DNA of 8,125 bases from an uncultured Anaerolineaceae bacterium (lineage in GTDB: Bacteria > Chloroflexota > Anaerolineae > Anaerolineales > Anaerolineaceae), in NCBI GenBank assembly GCA_937890875.1, contig CALAEB010000264.1:1-8125 (forward strand), read 5' to 3'. This document shows, in pieces, positions 1-7,122 of the stretch. The notes under the pieces are model-generated. The model did not search any database. It had not been told where the DNA came from and saw nothing but the letters and a program-made list of their open reading frames with translations. How positions within the stretch are numbered: position 1 is the stretch's first letter; every line of letters starts with the position of its first letter. The translations under genes and the position numbers were made by a program.

Positions 1-768
1 ATAAAGGAACAGATCGGGATAATAAAACCCTTCTCCATATCCATAATCGTTCAGAATATAAAGGTGAATCCTGGCAGGGAAAATTCCCGTCTGGAGGCTC
101 TCCTTGATTCCTTCGATGCGGAGCATGTGGTAGTAACCGTCGTCTGTCTGAACATAATCCGGGTTAAAGAAAGGAACGCTGGTGAATATTGTGAGAAACA
201 GCAGAAACAGAAGAATATATTCGGTAGAAGGCTTGGATAGCTTTTTAAAAATCCTGCTGTAAAGAACTGGAAATAAAAACCGGATGATGATCCAACAAAA
301 CAGAAGAATAAGAAAGAACGAAATGACAATATGGTAAAGTATCACTTCTTTCTGCGGAACATATGGAGAAGTGACCTCAACGGTTTCGATTTTTAACTGA
401 TCCGAATCCGGGCCAAAAGTTATATCAATCCGAAAATCCTGAAGGGGTTTTTCAAGCTGGAATGTTACCGTTTCACGAAATCCCTGCTCGGGAAACAGGC
501 CGGCATCGATCTGTTCGCCATCCACATACACGTGATAATAGTTGTCCGCACTGTCAGACTCGCCCACAATCTGTAACGTATAACTGCCGTTTTTCAGCGT
601 TTTTTCCCGGACCAGGACATAGTCGCCATGAGGATCAATTGCTCGTGAGAATGTCCGGTCGACAAAATATTCATCTTTGTAATGAAAAAAATCGCTGTTG
701 ATCCGGATCAGCAGAATAAATAACAGAATGATCAGTATGGCTGCCTTAAATTTGTTGCTTCCCTTCAT
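1..768 (-). CDS. PTPS_related-like multi-spanning membrane protein, 3' end cut by window edge
   Basis: The first 256 residues are present and the reading frame is open to the left edge. The ATG at 766-768 is preceded by AGGA with an 8-base spacer (777-780 on the forward strand), which fixes the start. Seen: one N-terminal membrane segment (about residues 8-23), a hydrophilic extracytoplasmic domain rich in beta-type stretches (about 30-135), a second membrane segment (about 142-166), a third (about 184-200), then a loop with TDDGYYHMLRIEGIKESL (DD at 209-210, His 214) and NDYGYGEGFYYPDLFLY. The loop and the domain order match the neighbouring complete protein almost motif for motif, so the two are paralogues. 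The DD-x3-H loop after a membrane segment, followed by 'YGYG..FYPD', fits the PTPS_related (GT-C-like) membrane family, whose biochemical role is not well established. A role in moving or transferring lipid-linked sugar at the cell surface is inferred from the neighbours. Confidence 0.85.
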   Translation of the reverse strand, partial: MKGSNKFKAAILIILLFILLIRINSDFFHYKDEYFVDRTFSRAIDPHGDYVLVREKTLKNGSYTLQIVGESDSADNYYHVYVDGEQIDAGLFPEQGFRETVTFQLEKPLQDFRIDITFGPDSDQLKIETVEVTSPYVPQKEVILYHIVISFFLILLFCWIIIRFLFPVLYSRIFKKLSKPSTEYILLFLLFLTIFTSVPFFNPDYVQTDDGYYHMLRIEGIKESLQTGIFPARIHLYILNDYGYGEGFYYPDLFLY

Positions 769-776
769 TTACGAAA

Positions 777-780
777 TCCT
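777..780 (-). promoter_or_regulatory. Ribosome binding site of the left-edge membrane protein
   Basis: On the reverse strand AGGA lies 8 bases before the ATG at 768. It supports that start and the reality of a gene that cannot be closed inside the window. Confidence 0.6.
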
Positions 781-872
781 TTTCCTGGGCCGTCCGTGGT
801 TTGCTTCATTGCTTTTTTATGCCAATTCACGGATAAGTAAAACTGACGGCAGGGCGTTCAACCCGCGCCATA

Positions 873-878
873 ATTATA
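873..878 (-). promoter_or_regulatory. Candidate -10 box for the leftward membrane protein gene
   Basis: The reverse strand reads a perfect TATAAT here, about 105 bases before the start codon at 768. The hexamer at the expected -35 distance (CCAATA) is poor, so this is a weak call based on the -10 alone. Confidence 0.3.
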
Positions 879-1167
879 GGCTTAATGTCGAGTGATATTG
901 GATATCAAAACATAAATTCCGACTGGCGTCAATGTTTTTGGATGATTATCTCTTTATTAAAGCATTCTCCCTGAGTTCAGTCTCCGGACCAGAACAACAT
1001 TCCGAATCCCGAACCGTGGAATATCCAAAACCCGCTTGTTGATTGCCGGCATTTCCGGCGAAACAACCGGTTTTCCGTAATTGTGTTTTAATTATGACAT
1101 GGGTGTCAAAAACCTGATCGTTGAAAAATGGAACAACAAACAATTCCTTTTAAAAAAGTTGGCCCTT

Positions 1168-1196
1168 TTGACACATCAATCAATTATCAGCATCTA
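1168..1196 (+). promoter_or_regulatory. Candidate promoter for the rightward membrane protein gene
   Basis: A consensus TTGACA at 1168-1173 is followed after 17 bases by CATCTA, a poor -10. It lies 60 bases before the chosen ATG. The good -35 and the position make it plausible; the -10 does not. Confidence 0.3.
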
Positions 1197-1255
1197 AGCC
1201 GGTTTTGTCTCTTATTTTATCGGTTTTTAATAATAGAAAACGGAAAAATCACGGA

Positions 1256-3454
1256 ATGTCGATCGTTCAAAAGATAGCTTCCAAGAAACCAGCCATCATC
1301 TTCATCGCTTCACTGCTGATCATTTTTGCTCTGTTCATTATTAACAAGGACATTTTTCATTATTCAAATGTCATCCTGATCGGCAGAAATTTTGACCATC
1401 AAATTGATTCAAAGCAAAGATATATCCTCACGGAAACTATTCCGTTGAAACAGGGGACATATACCTTCCTGATTCAGGGCCGCAATCAGGGCCAAAATAA
1501 TCAGTGGGTCCTCTGGAAAGACGAAGCGGTTGTTCAAAGCGGTGAATTCCCAATCGAATCGGATCATTTTGAAATCCGGTATGACGTGACGCCGGGTGTG
1601 GAAAACATCCGTTTCGGTGTTTATTATGATCAATCACCGGATGAATTCCAGGTTGATGAAATCACAATCACCTCTGAGTTTGTTTTCTATAAGGATTCGC
1701 TGCTTCGCCACCTGACGCTCAGTCTGCTTGTGTGCTGCCTTTTTGCCGGGTTCCTTTTCCGTCTTTTTTATCCGGGAAAATACCGCCGCCTGCTGGGGAA
1801 TTTTGCTAGGCCGGAAAATGAACGGCTGCTTCTATTTTTCATTCTTTTAACGATTCTGGTCAGTTTCCCATTCTTTCAAAAAGATTACATCAAAGGCGAC
1901 GATTCGACTTTTCATATCGGACGGATCGAAGGGATCAAAGCGTCGCTGGAAGCAGGCTTCTTCCCTGTCCGGATTTACCTTTTTACATTAAATGATTACG
2001 GATTTGGAGCTGGTTTCTTTTATCCGGATCAATTTTTATACTTTCCCGCGCTGCTGCGGCTGCTGGGCTTCGACTTTATCGTCACATACAAAATATTCAT
2101 CATCGTTCTGCATTTTTTCTCAATTGTCAGCATTTATTACGCCGCTGCAAAAATCGGGAAAAACCGATTCTCAGGACAGGTTGCGGCAATTCTTTATACC
2201 TTTTCCGCTTATCGGCTAATCGATGTATACTACCGTGGCGCTGTCGGGGAAGTTCTGGTTTTTATCTGGATTCCGCTCATTATTTTGGGACTGGTTTCTG
2301 TTTTTTCGGGTAAACCTGAAAAATGGCCTTTTATCGCCATCGGCCTGACCGGCTTGGTTTTTTCACATATCATCAGTACGTTGCTGTGCGGAATCTTTAT
2401 ACTTGTTTTTTTGCTGTTAAAGTTGCCAAGGCTGATCCGGGAGAAAGCGCTGAGAATAGCCTTGCTGAAGGCAGGGGCAGTGACCCTGCTTTTAACGACT
2501 TTCTTCTGGGCGCCGATGCTTGAACAATATTTTTCAGTCAACCTGACGTTCAACAACTCGGCAGCGGATATGTCCCAGCCGCCAATTCCGCTGCGCTCAA
2601 TTTTTGCGCTGGATACCGTTTGGGAGCCGCCGGTCCAGCCTTATGTTGGCTATCCCACCGTTTTGGCTTTTTTGTTGTGTTTCTTCCCCGGCATTCTGCG
2701 CAAAAAGGAATCACGGATCGGCAGACTCCTGCTGCTTGTGGGATATATCGGCATCATTCTGTCAACCGATCTTTTCCCCTGGGAGTTGTTCCATTTCATT
2801 CTGCAAAACATCCAGTTTACCTGGCGGTTTCTGATCCTCTCAATCCCTTTTCTGACATTAGGCGCCGCGGTTCTTTTGCCAGGGATCATTCAGCCAAAGC
2901 AACAGCGATGGGTGCTGTTGCTTCTCATGATTTCCTGTTTTGCCTTTTCCTGGCCAATCCTGTCCAATACGGCTTATGAACGCCGGATTGAAAGCCGCGG
3001 TTACAAACTGGAACGGAACAGAATCAGCGACGGGAAATATATCCACGTTAACGCGGATAAGGAATTCATCGATAAAAATCAGAATACGGTGTTGAGTTCG
3101 GACCCTTCTTTCATCAATTTAGCACATGAACGGAACAAGCTGACCTTTTCATTTGATTTCGAGGTGCAAGAAGACAGGGTGGAATTTGAAATTCCGCTGT
3201 TATTCTATAAAGGGTATCAGGCCGAACTGACAGATGCGGCAGGAAACACAATCCCGCTGGAGGTTTATCCCGGCCTCCACGGATTTACTACCGTGACGGT
3301 CAACGGCGTTCAGCGCGGACATATTTCTGTCGCTTATAAAGGAACGCCGATTCAGAAAACGTCCGACTGGGTCACTTTCCTGACCGTTCTATTTTTTATC
3401 GGTGCCGGGGTCAAGAAAAAATATTGGTCACGGAAAAACCAGGCGCTCAGCTAA
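1256..3454 (+). CDS. PTPS_related-like multi-spanning membrane protein (complete)
   Basis: 732 residues from the ATG at 1256. An in-frame TTG at 1205 would add 17 mostly polar residues. The ATG is preferred because the N-terminal membrane segment then lies at residues 11-29, as in the paralogue to the left; no strong ribosome site marks either start. Order: membrane segment; extracytoplasmic, probably beta-rich domain (about 35-140, with LKQGTYTFLIQG); membrane segments at about 152-171 and 190-207; loop KGDDSTFHIGRIEGIKASL (DD 215-216, His 220) and NDYGFGAGFFYPDQFLY; a long multi-spanning region; a C-terminal beta-type domain (about 628-700, with PLLFYKGYQAELTDAAGN); and a last membrane segment (about 704-720) before a basic tail. 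The acidic pair in an outer loop resembles the metal or donor site of GT-C enzymes, by analogy only. The family is usually annotated as '6-pyruvoyl-tetrahydropterin synthase-related', a misleading name: nothing here suggests pterin chemistry. Role in surface glycan assembly is inferred. Confidence 0.85.
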   Translation: MSIVQKIASKKPAIIFIASLLIIFALFIINKDIFHYSNVILIGRNFDHQIDSKQRYILTETIPLKQGTYTFLIQGRNQGQNNQWVLWKDEAVVQSGEFPIESDHFEIRYDVTPGVENIRFGVYYDQSPDEFQVDEITITSEFVFYKDSLLRHLTLSLLVCCLFAGFLFRLFYPGKYRRLLGNFARPENERLLLFFILLTILVSFPFFQKDYIKGDDSTFHIGRIEGIKASLEAGFFPVRIYLFTLNDYGFGAGFFYPDQFLYFPALLRLLGFDFIVTYKIFIIVLHFFSIVSIYYAAAKIGKNRFSGQVAAILYTFSAYRLIDVYYRGAVGEVLVFIWIPLIILGLVSVFSGKPEKWPFIAIGLTGLVFSHIISTLLCGIFILVFLLLKLPRLIREKALRIALLKAGAVTLLLTTFFWAPMLEQYFSVNLTFNNSAADMSQPPIPLRSIFALDTVWEPPVQPYVGYPTVLAFLLCFFPGILRKKESRIGRLLLLVGYIGIILSTDLFPWELFHFILQNIQFTWRFLILSIPFLTLGAAVLLPGIIQPKQQRWVLLLLMISCFAFSWPILSNTAYERRIESRGYKLERNRISDGKYIHVNADKEFIDKNQNTVLSSDPSFINLAHERNKLTFSFDFEVQEDRVEFEIPLLFYKGYQAELTDAAGNTIPLEVYPGLHGFTTVTVNGVQRGHISVAYKGTPIQKTSDWVTFLTVLFFIGAGVKKKYWSRKNQALS

Positions 3455-3455
3455 G

Positions 3456-5168
3456 TCAGAGATGTGCGCTCCATGTGGGCCAGCCGTATTCATTTCGAAT
3501 TTGATATGGCCTTGGCTTACCCGCGATTCCTGACCAGCGGTCATTTCCCCGATCAGGAATTGCAACACTGAAGAAGTCATGACTGTTCACCTGAAAGGCA
3601 GTCTGATCAAAGAAGTCCCGCTCACGGACATTGATCACGTAGGTGCAATTCTTCCCGAATTCGGCATATGCGGCTTCCAAGTTATCAAAATAGTGAAACC
3701 GTTCACGATAAGGTTCTATGTAGCCTGAGGTTATAAGTTCTTCTTCGCTCATCTGCCCTGAATAATAACGGTACGGCAGCTTCAGCAAATACAGCGTATT
3801 GATTTCGGTAATTTGAAAATCTGTCCGATATTCCCACATTGAAACGCAGATTTTTTCCGGAGTCCGGAAAGCTGCCTGAAGGGATTTTTCCAGCCCTTTG
3901 TCAAAAGTGTAGTTGACAAAAGTCCGGTCTTCGCTGTAAAAATACCGGTAGCAGAAGAAGGCGAAATAAGCGCCGTAGGCAATGGGAATCAAAAACCCCG
4001 GCAGTTTTTTCCACGTAAACACCCAATAGATTCCATAAGCCGTGACAAAAATAATCGGGTAATAAATATGGTTGATTCTGGCCACGTTGACTTCGTTGAT
4101 GATCAGCCCATTAATCAGGGAAGTCAAAATACTGATCATCAGAATCGCGATACATACTGCGCCAGAATTCCATGTTTTAACTTTCCGGTTGTCGTTGAAA
4201 ACCCGGGAAATGCCAATCAATCCGATCAATAAAAAAGGCAGCGAGATCTGGTAATAGGTACCTGTTTTGGGGATCTGATTCCACCAAAGATCCATTTTTT
4301 GCAGAATGACTCTGTCCCATAAGTGTTGGAAATTAATCCCCAGCTGTCTCCAAAAGTTGTCCGAGAAGAATAAAACATCGCCCATGCGCGTGGTTTTTTC
4401 ATAAAACTGAATGGTTATCCCGGCGATTGAGAAGGTTGGAAGTTTAAAATAATTCACAGCCATCATCAGAATGATCGGCCAGGAAACAGCAAAGAAACAA
4501 AGGGTCGCAATAAGTAATTCTTTCAGGCGGAAGGTTTTCGAAAAAAACAGGAGCAGAAAAACCGAAACCATGAAAATTGCTATATACGAATATGCAACAC
4601 CGTATCCGTATAATGAAAACCCAAAAATAAGGAAGGAAAGACAGAGCGCCCAGAGCTTCTTCTTCTTTACCGCGAAAAATAATAAAGCGGTTCCAATCAC
4701 CAGAAAATGAGGGAAAATATTGCTTTCCAATGCCCACCGGCTGGTTATAATCTGCCACGGGTTGATTGCCGCGAAGGCCAGCACAAACAGCGTCGCTTCC
4801 TTCGAAAAAACCAACCATGCCATCCAAGTCAGCGCGGCAATCCCGATCAGGCTGAACACCAGCATAGGCAGCCGGACAACGAAAGTACTTACGCCAAAGA
4901 GTTTAATAAATCCTGCCAGCAAATAGGAATACAGCACATTCATCTGCCCATGTCCCCAAGCTTCAAAATAGACCGGGAAGGGCGTCCCATAATGATCCGT
5001 TCCGTTTTCCACAAGCGCCATGGCCTCCACGGCTGCCATGGATTCATCACAATTGATGTCTGCCGGGTATTTTCCGAAATCATGCATGCGGACGAGGATC
5101 GCTCCGGCGACAAAAATCGCAAACAAACTCCAATAAATTAATTGTCCCGTTTTATTTTTTGAAAACAC
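3456..5168 (-). CDS. GT39/PMT-family membrane glycosyltransferase
   Basis: 570 residues from a GTG start; an in-frame TGA lies four codons upstream and the next Met (residue 28) would remove the first membrane segment. GGAAAG sits 12 bases before the GTG, a long spacing. Seen: membrane segment at about 10-27; an outer loop with INCDESMAAVEAM (Asp41-Glu42), the acidic pair typical of GT-C transferases; FVVRLPMLVFSLIG (about 96-109); INPWQIITSRWALESN (about 135-150), matching the 'NPW...SRWALE.N' signature of ArnT/PMT-like GT39 proteins; about eleven membrane segments in all; and a soluble C-terminal domain (about 411-570). Known family role: transfer of a sugar from a polyprenyl-phosphate donor to an acceptor on the outer face of the membrane. 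Donor and acceptor are unknown here. It is divergent from the nucleotide-sugar dehydrogenase gene and converges on the PTPS_related-like gene with one base between stops, so no terminator separates that pair. Confidence 0.85.
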   Translation of the reverse strand: MFSKNKTGQLIYWSLFAIFVAGAILVRMHDFGKYPADINCDESMAAVEAMALVENGTDHYGTPFPVYFEAWGHGQMNVLYSYLLAGFIKLFGVSTFVVRLPMLVFSLIGIAALTWMAWLVFSKEATLFVLAFAAINPWQIITSRWALESNIFPHFLVIGTALLFFAVKKKKLWALCLSFLIFGFSLYGYGVAYSYIAIFMVSVFLLLFFSKTFRLKELLIATLCFFAVSWPIILMMAVNYFKLPTFSIAGITIQFYEKTTRMGDVLFFSDNFWRQLGINFQHLWDRVILQKMDLWWNQIPKTGTYYQISLPFLLIGLIGISRVFNDNRKVKTWNSGAVCIAILMISILTSLINGLIINEVNVARINHIYYPIIFVTAYGIYWVFTWKKLPGFLIPIAYGAYFAFFCYRYFYSEDRTFVNYTFDKGLEKSLQAAFRTPEKICVSMWEYRTDFQITEINTLYLLKLPYRYYSGQMSEEELITSGYIEPYRERFHYFDNLEAAYAEFGKNCTYVINVRERDFFDQTAFQVNSHDFFSVAIPDRGNDRWSGIAGKPRPYQIRNEYGWPTWSAHL

Positions 5169-5181
5169 GTGAGCCGCTCAC
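5169..5181. repeat. 13-base palindrome GTGAGC-C-GCTCAC before the GT39 start
   Basis: Perfect 6-base arms around one base, directly adjoining the GTG start codon of the leftward gene and lying between its GGAAAG and the start. In mRNA the one-base loop is too tight for all six pairs, but the shorter GTGAG-CGG-CTCAC form could fold and cover the initiation region. It could also be a protein-binding site or chance. Confidence 0.4.
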
Positions 5182-5218
5182 TTTCCGGTTATTTGTGAAT
5201 GATCTGTATCAATCGTCT

Positions 5219-5224
5219 ATTATA
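5219..5224 (-). promoter_or_regulatory. Candidate -10 box of the GT39 gene
   Basis: The reverse strand reads TATAAT, about 50 bases before the GTG start. The -35 position has no good match. A palindromic motif (5227-5236) lies where the spacer would be, which suggests a regulated promoter. Confidence 0.35.
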
Positions 5225-5226
5225 TT

Positions 5227-5276
5227 CGATTCGAATTAAAGGTAGTTTAACCGGAAGATGCGGCAACGATTCGAAT
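5227..5276. promoter_or_regulatory. Pair of CGATTCGAAT palindromic motifs, candidate operators
   Basis: The 10-mer CGATTCGAAT occurs at 5227-5236 and again at 5267-5276, exactly 40 bases apart, close to four helical turns. The second copy extends to a perfect 12-base palindrome, CGATTCGAATCG (5267-5278). Both lie in the divergent gap between the glycosyltransferase and the dehydrogenase, the first just upstream of the leftward -10 box. The pattern is what a dimeric regulator bound at two sites on one face of the helix would need. The regulator is unknown. Confidence 0.4.
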
Positions 5277-5448
5277 CGGAGAAAGAGAACCATCAGTTTT
5301 CCGCTTTATTTCAAGAGAATCCTCACATTTTAAATTACGGAAAAAGCGCCCATCAATTCAGATCGCTGGCTGCGCATGCGTCACAATCTCCGGGCAGAAA
5401 CGGATTGACTCAGAAGTCCGCCCTCCTTTCTAAAAAGGTCCGCTTGCA

Positions 5449-5457
5449 TGATAAAAT
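5449..5457 (+). promoter_or_regulatory. Candidate extended -10 promoter of the dehydrogenase gene
   Basis: TGATAAAAT matches the extended -10 pattern TGn-TAnnnT and lies about 30 bases before the start codon. A second possibility is TTGACT (5405-5410), 18 bases, TCTAAA (5429-5434). Neither is strong enough to choose by eye. Confidence 0.3.
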
Positions 5458-5473
5458 TCAAAAAAAACGGATG

Positions 5474-5479
5474 AAAAGG
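5474..5479 (+). promoter_or_regulatory. Ribosome binding site choosing the start at 5489
   Basis: AAAAGG lies 9 bases before the ATG at 5489. It overlaps the alternative ATG at 5471, which has no site of its own, so the 430-residue form is preferred over forms starting at 5471 or 5258. Confidence 0.55.
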
Positions 5480-5488
5480 CGAATTTTC

Positions 5489-6781
5489 ATGAAACAAACG
5501 ATTACTGTTTTCGGGCAGGGATATGTCGGGCTGCCATTATCACTCAGCTTTGCCCTGAATGGATGCAACGTAATTGGCGTCGATACGGACCCGAAAGTTT
5601 ATGACCAGCTCTCCCATGGAATTACCTACCAGACAGAGAAACATCAAAATATTAGTATTCGTGAAATTCTGAAGGAACAACTGCGGCAGGGAACCTACCG
5701 GGTCATCAACGATGGCGCCGAGGCCGTTCGTCAAACCAGAACAATCATCATTACGGTCGGCATTCCGATCAACGGCGAAACACCTTTTTATGATCACTTT
5801 GACGCTGCCTGCCGAACCGTCGGTGAAAATATACAGGCTGGAAGCCTGGTTCTGATCCGCAGCACAGTGATTCCGGGCACGACCGAAAACCGCTGCAAAC
5901 CGATACTCGAACAACTTTCCGGACTGAAAGTCGGGCAGGATATTTTTTTGGCATATGTCCCGGAGCGAATTGCGGAAGGGAAGGCATTTGAAGAATTCGA
6001 AACCATGCCGACATTGATCGGCGCCGCTGATGAGGAAAGCCGTCAAAAAGCGGCTGAGATTATCCGTATCAACAGTAAAGCGCAAATCATCTTTTCGGAT
6101 TCGATGACAGCGGTTGAAACATCAAAAGTGATCGAGAACCTTCAGCGGGACGCGAACATTGCAATTTCCCAGGAGCTGGCCCGCTTTGCCGAGGCTTCCG
6201 GACTAAATATATTTGAAGTGATCAAACTTGCCAATACACACACAAGAGTTAATATCCTTACGCCGGGACCGGGTGTGGGAGGATATTGCATCCCGAACGC
6301 TTTTTATTATTTAAAAGCCAAAGCGCAGGAATTGGATATCGAACTTCCGCTCCTGGAAAAGGCGCGGAAGACAAACGAAAACCTGCCCAAGTTTATTGCC
6401 GAAAAAACGGATGCGCTCCTGCGTCTGCGCGGCAAGAAACTTTCCGGAGCGAAAATCGCCGTTGCCGGACTGGCGATGAAGGATTATTCTCCGGATGACA
6501 GACTCAGCCCGGCCGTGGAAATTTGTAAACAGCTCCTGAGCGCGGGCGCATTGGTTTCGGCTTATGACAGCAATGTCAGTAACGCTTATCCTTTCAAAAC
6601 GGAAACTTTGGAATCCGCAATGGAAGGTGCAGACGCGCTGTTGATCCTCAACCGGCTCTATGACGGTTTTGACCCAACGGACAAAATTCAGCACATGGCG
6701 CCGAATCCGGTCATCGTGGACACCAGGAACCTGATCGATCCGAAAAAACTTCCTCCGGAAGCCAGTTTCTGGAAGATCTGA
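5489..6781 (+). CDS. Nucleotide-sugar dehydrogenase, UDP-ManNAc dehydrogenase type
   Basis: 430 residues, normal for the UDP-glucose/GDP-mannose dehydrogenase superfamily. Seen: N-terminal Rossmann motif GQGYVGLP (9-16) with the acidic end of beta-2 in VDTDP (31-35); STVIPGTT (125-132); YVPERIAEGKAFEEF (156-170), the form typical of UDP-N-acetyl-mannosaminuronate/glucosaminuronate enzymes; SKVIEN...RDANIA with the catalytic-type Lys213 and Asn217; GPGVGGYCIPNAFYYL with the nucleophilic Cys267; and a C-terminal UDP-binding domain with AGLAMK and DDRLSPA. Known chemistry: two successive NAD-dependent oxidations of a UDP-hexose C6 alcohol to the carboxylate through a thiohemiacetal on the Cys. 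Odd points: the usual GGHCIP-x-DP reads GGYCIPNAF, and the usual EN(S/T)FRD(V/T)N reads ENLQRDAN. Substrate is inferred (UDP-ManNAc or another UDP-HexNAc; UDP-glucose is less likely). It would supply uronic acids for a surface polymer. No epimerase partner (wecB type) is in the window. Confidence 0.88.
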   Translation: MKQTITVFGQGYVGLPLSLSFALNGCNVIGVDTDPKVYDQLSHGITYQTEKHQNISIREILKEQLRQGTYRVINDGAEAVRQTRTIIITVGIPINGETPFYDHFDAACRTVGENIQAGSLVLIRSTVIPGTTENRCKPILEQLSGLKVGQDIFLAYVPERIAEGKAFEEFETMPTLIGAADEESRQKAAEIIRINSKAQIIFSDSMTAVETSKVIENLQRDANIAISQELARFAEASGLNIFEVIKLANTHTRVNILTPGPGVGGYCIPNAFYYLKAKAQELDIELPLLEKARKTNENLPKFIAEKTDALLRLRGKKLSGAKIAVAGLAMKDYSPDDRLSPAVEICKQLLSAGALVSAYDSNVSNAYPFKTETLESAMEGADALLILNRLYDGFDPTDKIQHMAPNPVIVDTRNLIDPKKLPPEASFWKI

Positions 6782-6813
6782 ACCGTTGGTCATTCTCCGA
6801 AAACAGCCACCGG

Positions 6814-6849
6814 AAGGGAGTCCGGAATTTGAATGCACGGGCTCCTTTT
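6814..6849 (+). terminator. Putative intrinsic terminator after the dehydrogenase gene
   Basis: AAGGGAGTCCG (6814-6824) pairs with CGGGCTCCTTT (6838-6848) as an 11-pair stem with two G-U pairs, a 13-base loop, and a TTTTCTCT run at its 3' side. It begins 32 bases after the stop codon. The loop is long and the T run short, so termination may be partial. A competing small hairpin, CCGGA-AGGGAG-TCCGG, overlaps the left arm. Confidence 0.45.
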
Positions 6850-6983
6850 CTCTGCAAATCGCTGAGACATAACTGCTTTTTTATTTCCGGACTGTTGCGA
6901 CGGCAGAGCCAGCAATGAATCTCGTACAAAACCGGCGAGAGCACAAAAGCATTAAAGAAAAATATGACTTTTTCTCAGAACAG

Positions 6984-7034
6984 TCTCCGGCATATGCAGC
7001 GGATATTCATCTTTATGCGAAATGCTGCCGGAGA
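6984..7034. repeat. 9-base perfect inverted repeat with 33-base loop
   Basis: TCTCCGGCA (6984-6992) and TGCCGGAGA (7026-7034) are perfectly complementary around 33 bases. The loop contains ATGC-rich short repeats (GCATATGC, TTATGCGAAATGC). There is no T run directly after the right arm, so an efficient terminator is unlikely. It lies about 50 bases upstream of the hrcA promoter. Confidence 0.45.
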
Positions 7035-7082
7035 ATCAAACTCCCCTGTTATTAAACTTTTATTAGAAATCGCTGTAGAAAC

Positions 7083-7111
7083 TTGACCCCGTTTTTTCAG
7101 CGTGGTAATAT
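7083..7111 (+). promoter_or_regulatory. Sigma-70-type promoter of hrcA
   Basis: TTGACC (7083-7088), 17-base spacer, TAATAT (7106-7111). Transcription would begin near 7118, placing the CIRCE operator in the first bases of the transcript, as in known HrcA-controlled genes. The TTG of the -35 also opens a longer reading frame in phase with hrcA, which is coincidental. Confidence 0.75.
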
Positions 7112-7122
7112 TAGCACTGGTT

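Larger units (their letters stand above)
769..1255. other. 487-base gap between divergent paralogues; no gene seen
   Basis: No convincing coding region was found. A 65-codon reverse open frame at 946-1143 lacks a recognisable product. The stretch holds candidate promoters for both flanking genes, a small hairpin (GCCGG, loop of 5, CCGGC; 1045-1059) and the palindrome AACCGGTT just after it. The gap is long for a simple divergent promoter, so it may contain regulatory sequence or decayed sequence that I do not recognise. Confidence 0.6.
5169..5488. other. Divergent regulatory gap between GT39 and dehydrogenase genes
   Basis: 320 bases with no convincing gene. An ATG at 5258 is in frame with the dehydrogenase and open throughout, but the 77 residues it would add are polar, low in family-like pattern, and precede the Rossmann beta strand with which such enzymes normally begin. 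GGAAG abuts that ATG with no spacer. The stretch is read as promoter, operator and leader. Confidence 0.55.
6782..7082. other. Gap between dehydrogenase and hrcA promoter; no gene seen
   Basis: The stretch contains the terminator above and an inverted repeat at 6984-7034. A 46-codon open frame starting at the ATG at 6914 lacks a clear ribosome site and any family resemblance. I see nothing else. Confidence 0.55.

Noticed and set aside
51..329. Reverse open frame of 92 codons
   Set aside because: It is a different frame inside the real leftward membrane protein gene, whose frame shows clear similarity to its complete paralogue.
946..1143. 65-codon reverse open frame in the divergent gap
   Set aside because: No recognisable domain, no ribosome site noted, and composition like surrounding non-coding sequence.
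5258..5488. 77-residue N-terminal extension of the dehydrogenase
   Set aside because: Family members begin directly with the Rossmann strand; the extension is polar, its ATG has no properly spaced ribosome site, and AAAAGG with a 9-base spacer supports the ATG at 5489.
5540..6085. 181-codon reverse open frame
   Set aside because: Lies wholly antisense to the Rossmann half of the dehydrogenase, whose motifs are unmistakable.
6311..6838. 175-codon reverse open frame
   Set aside because: Shadow of the dehydrogenase gene; no family resemblance and no ribosome site.
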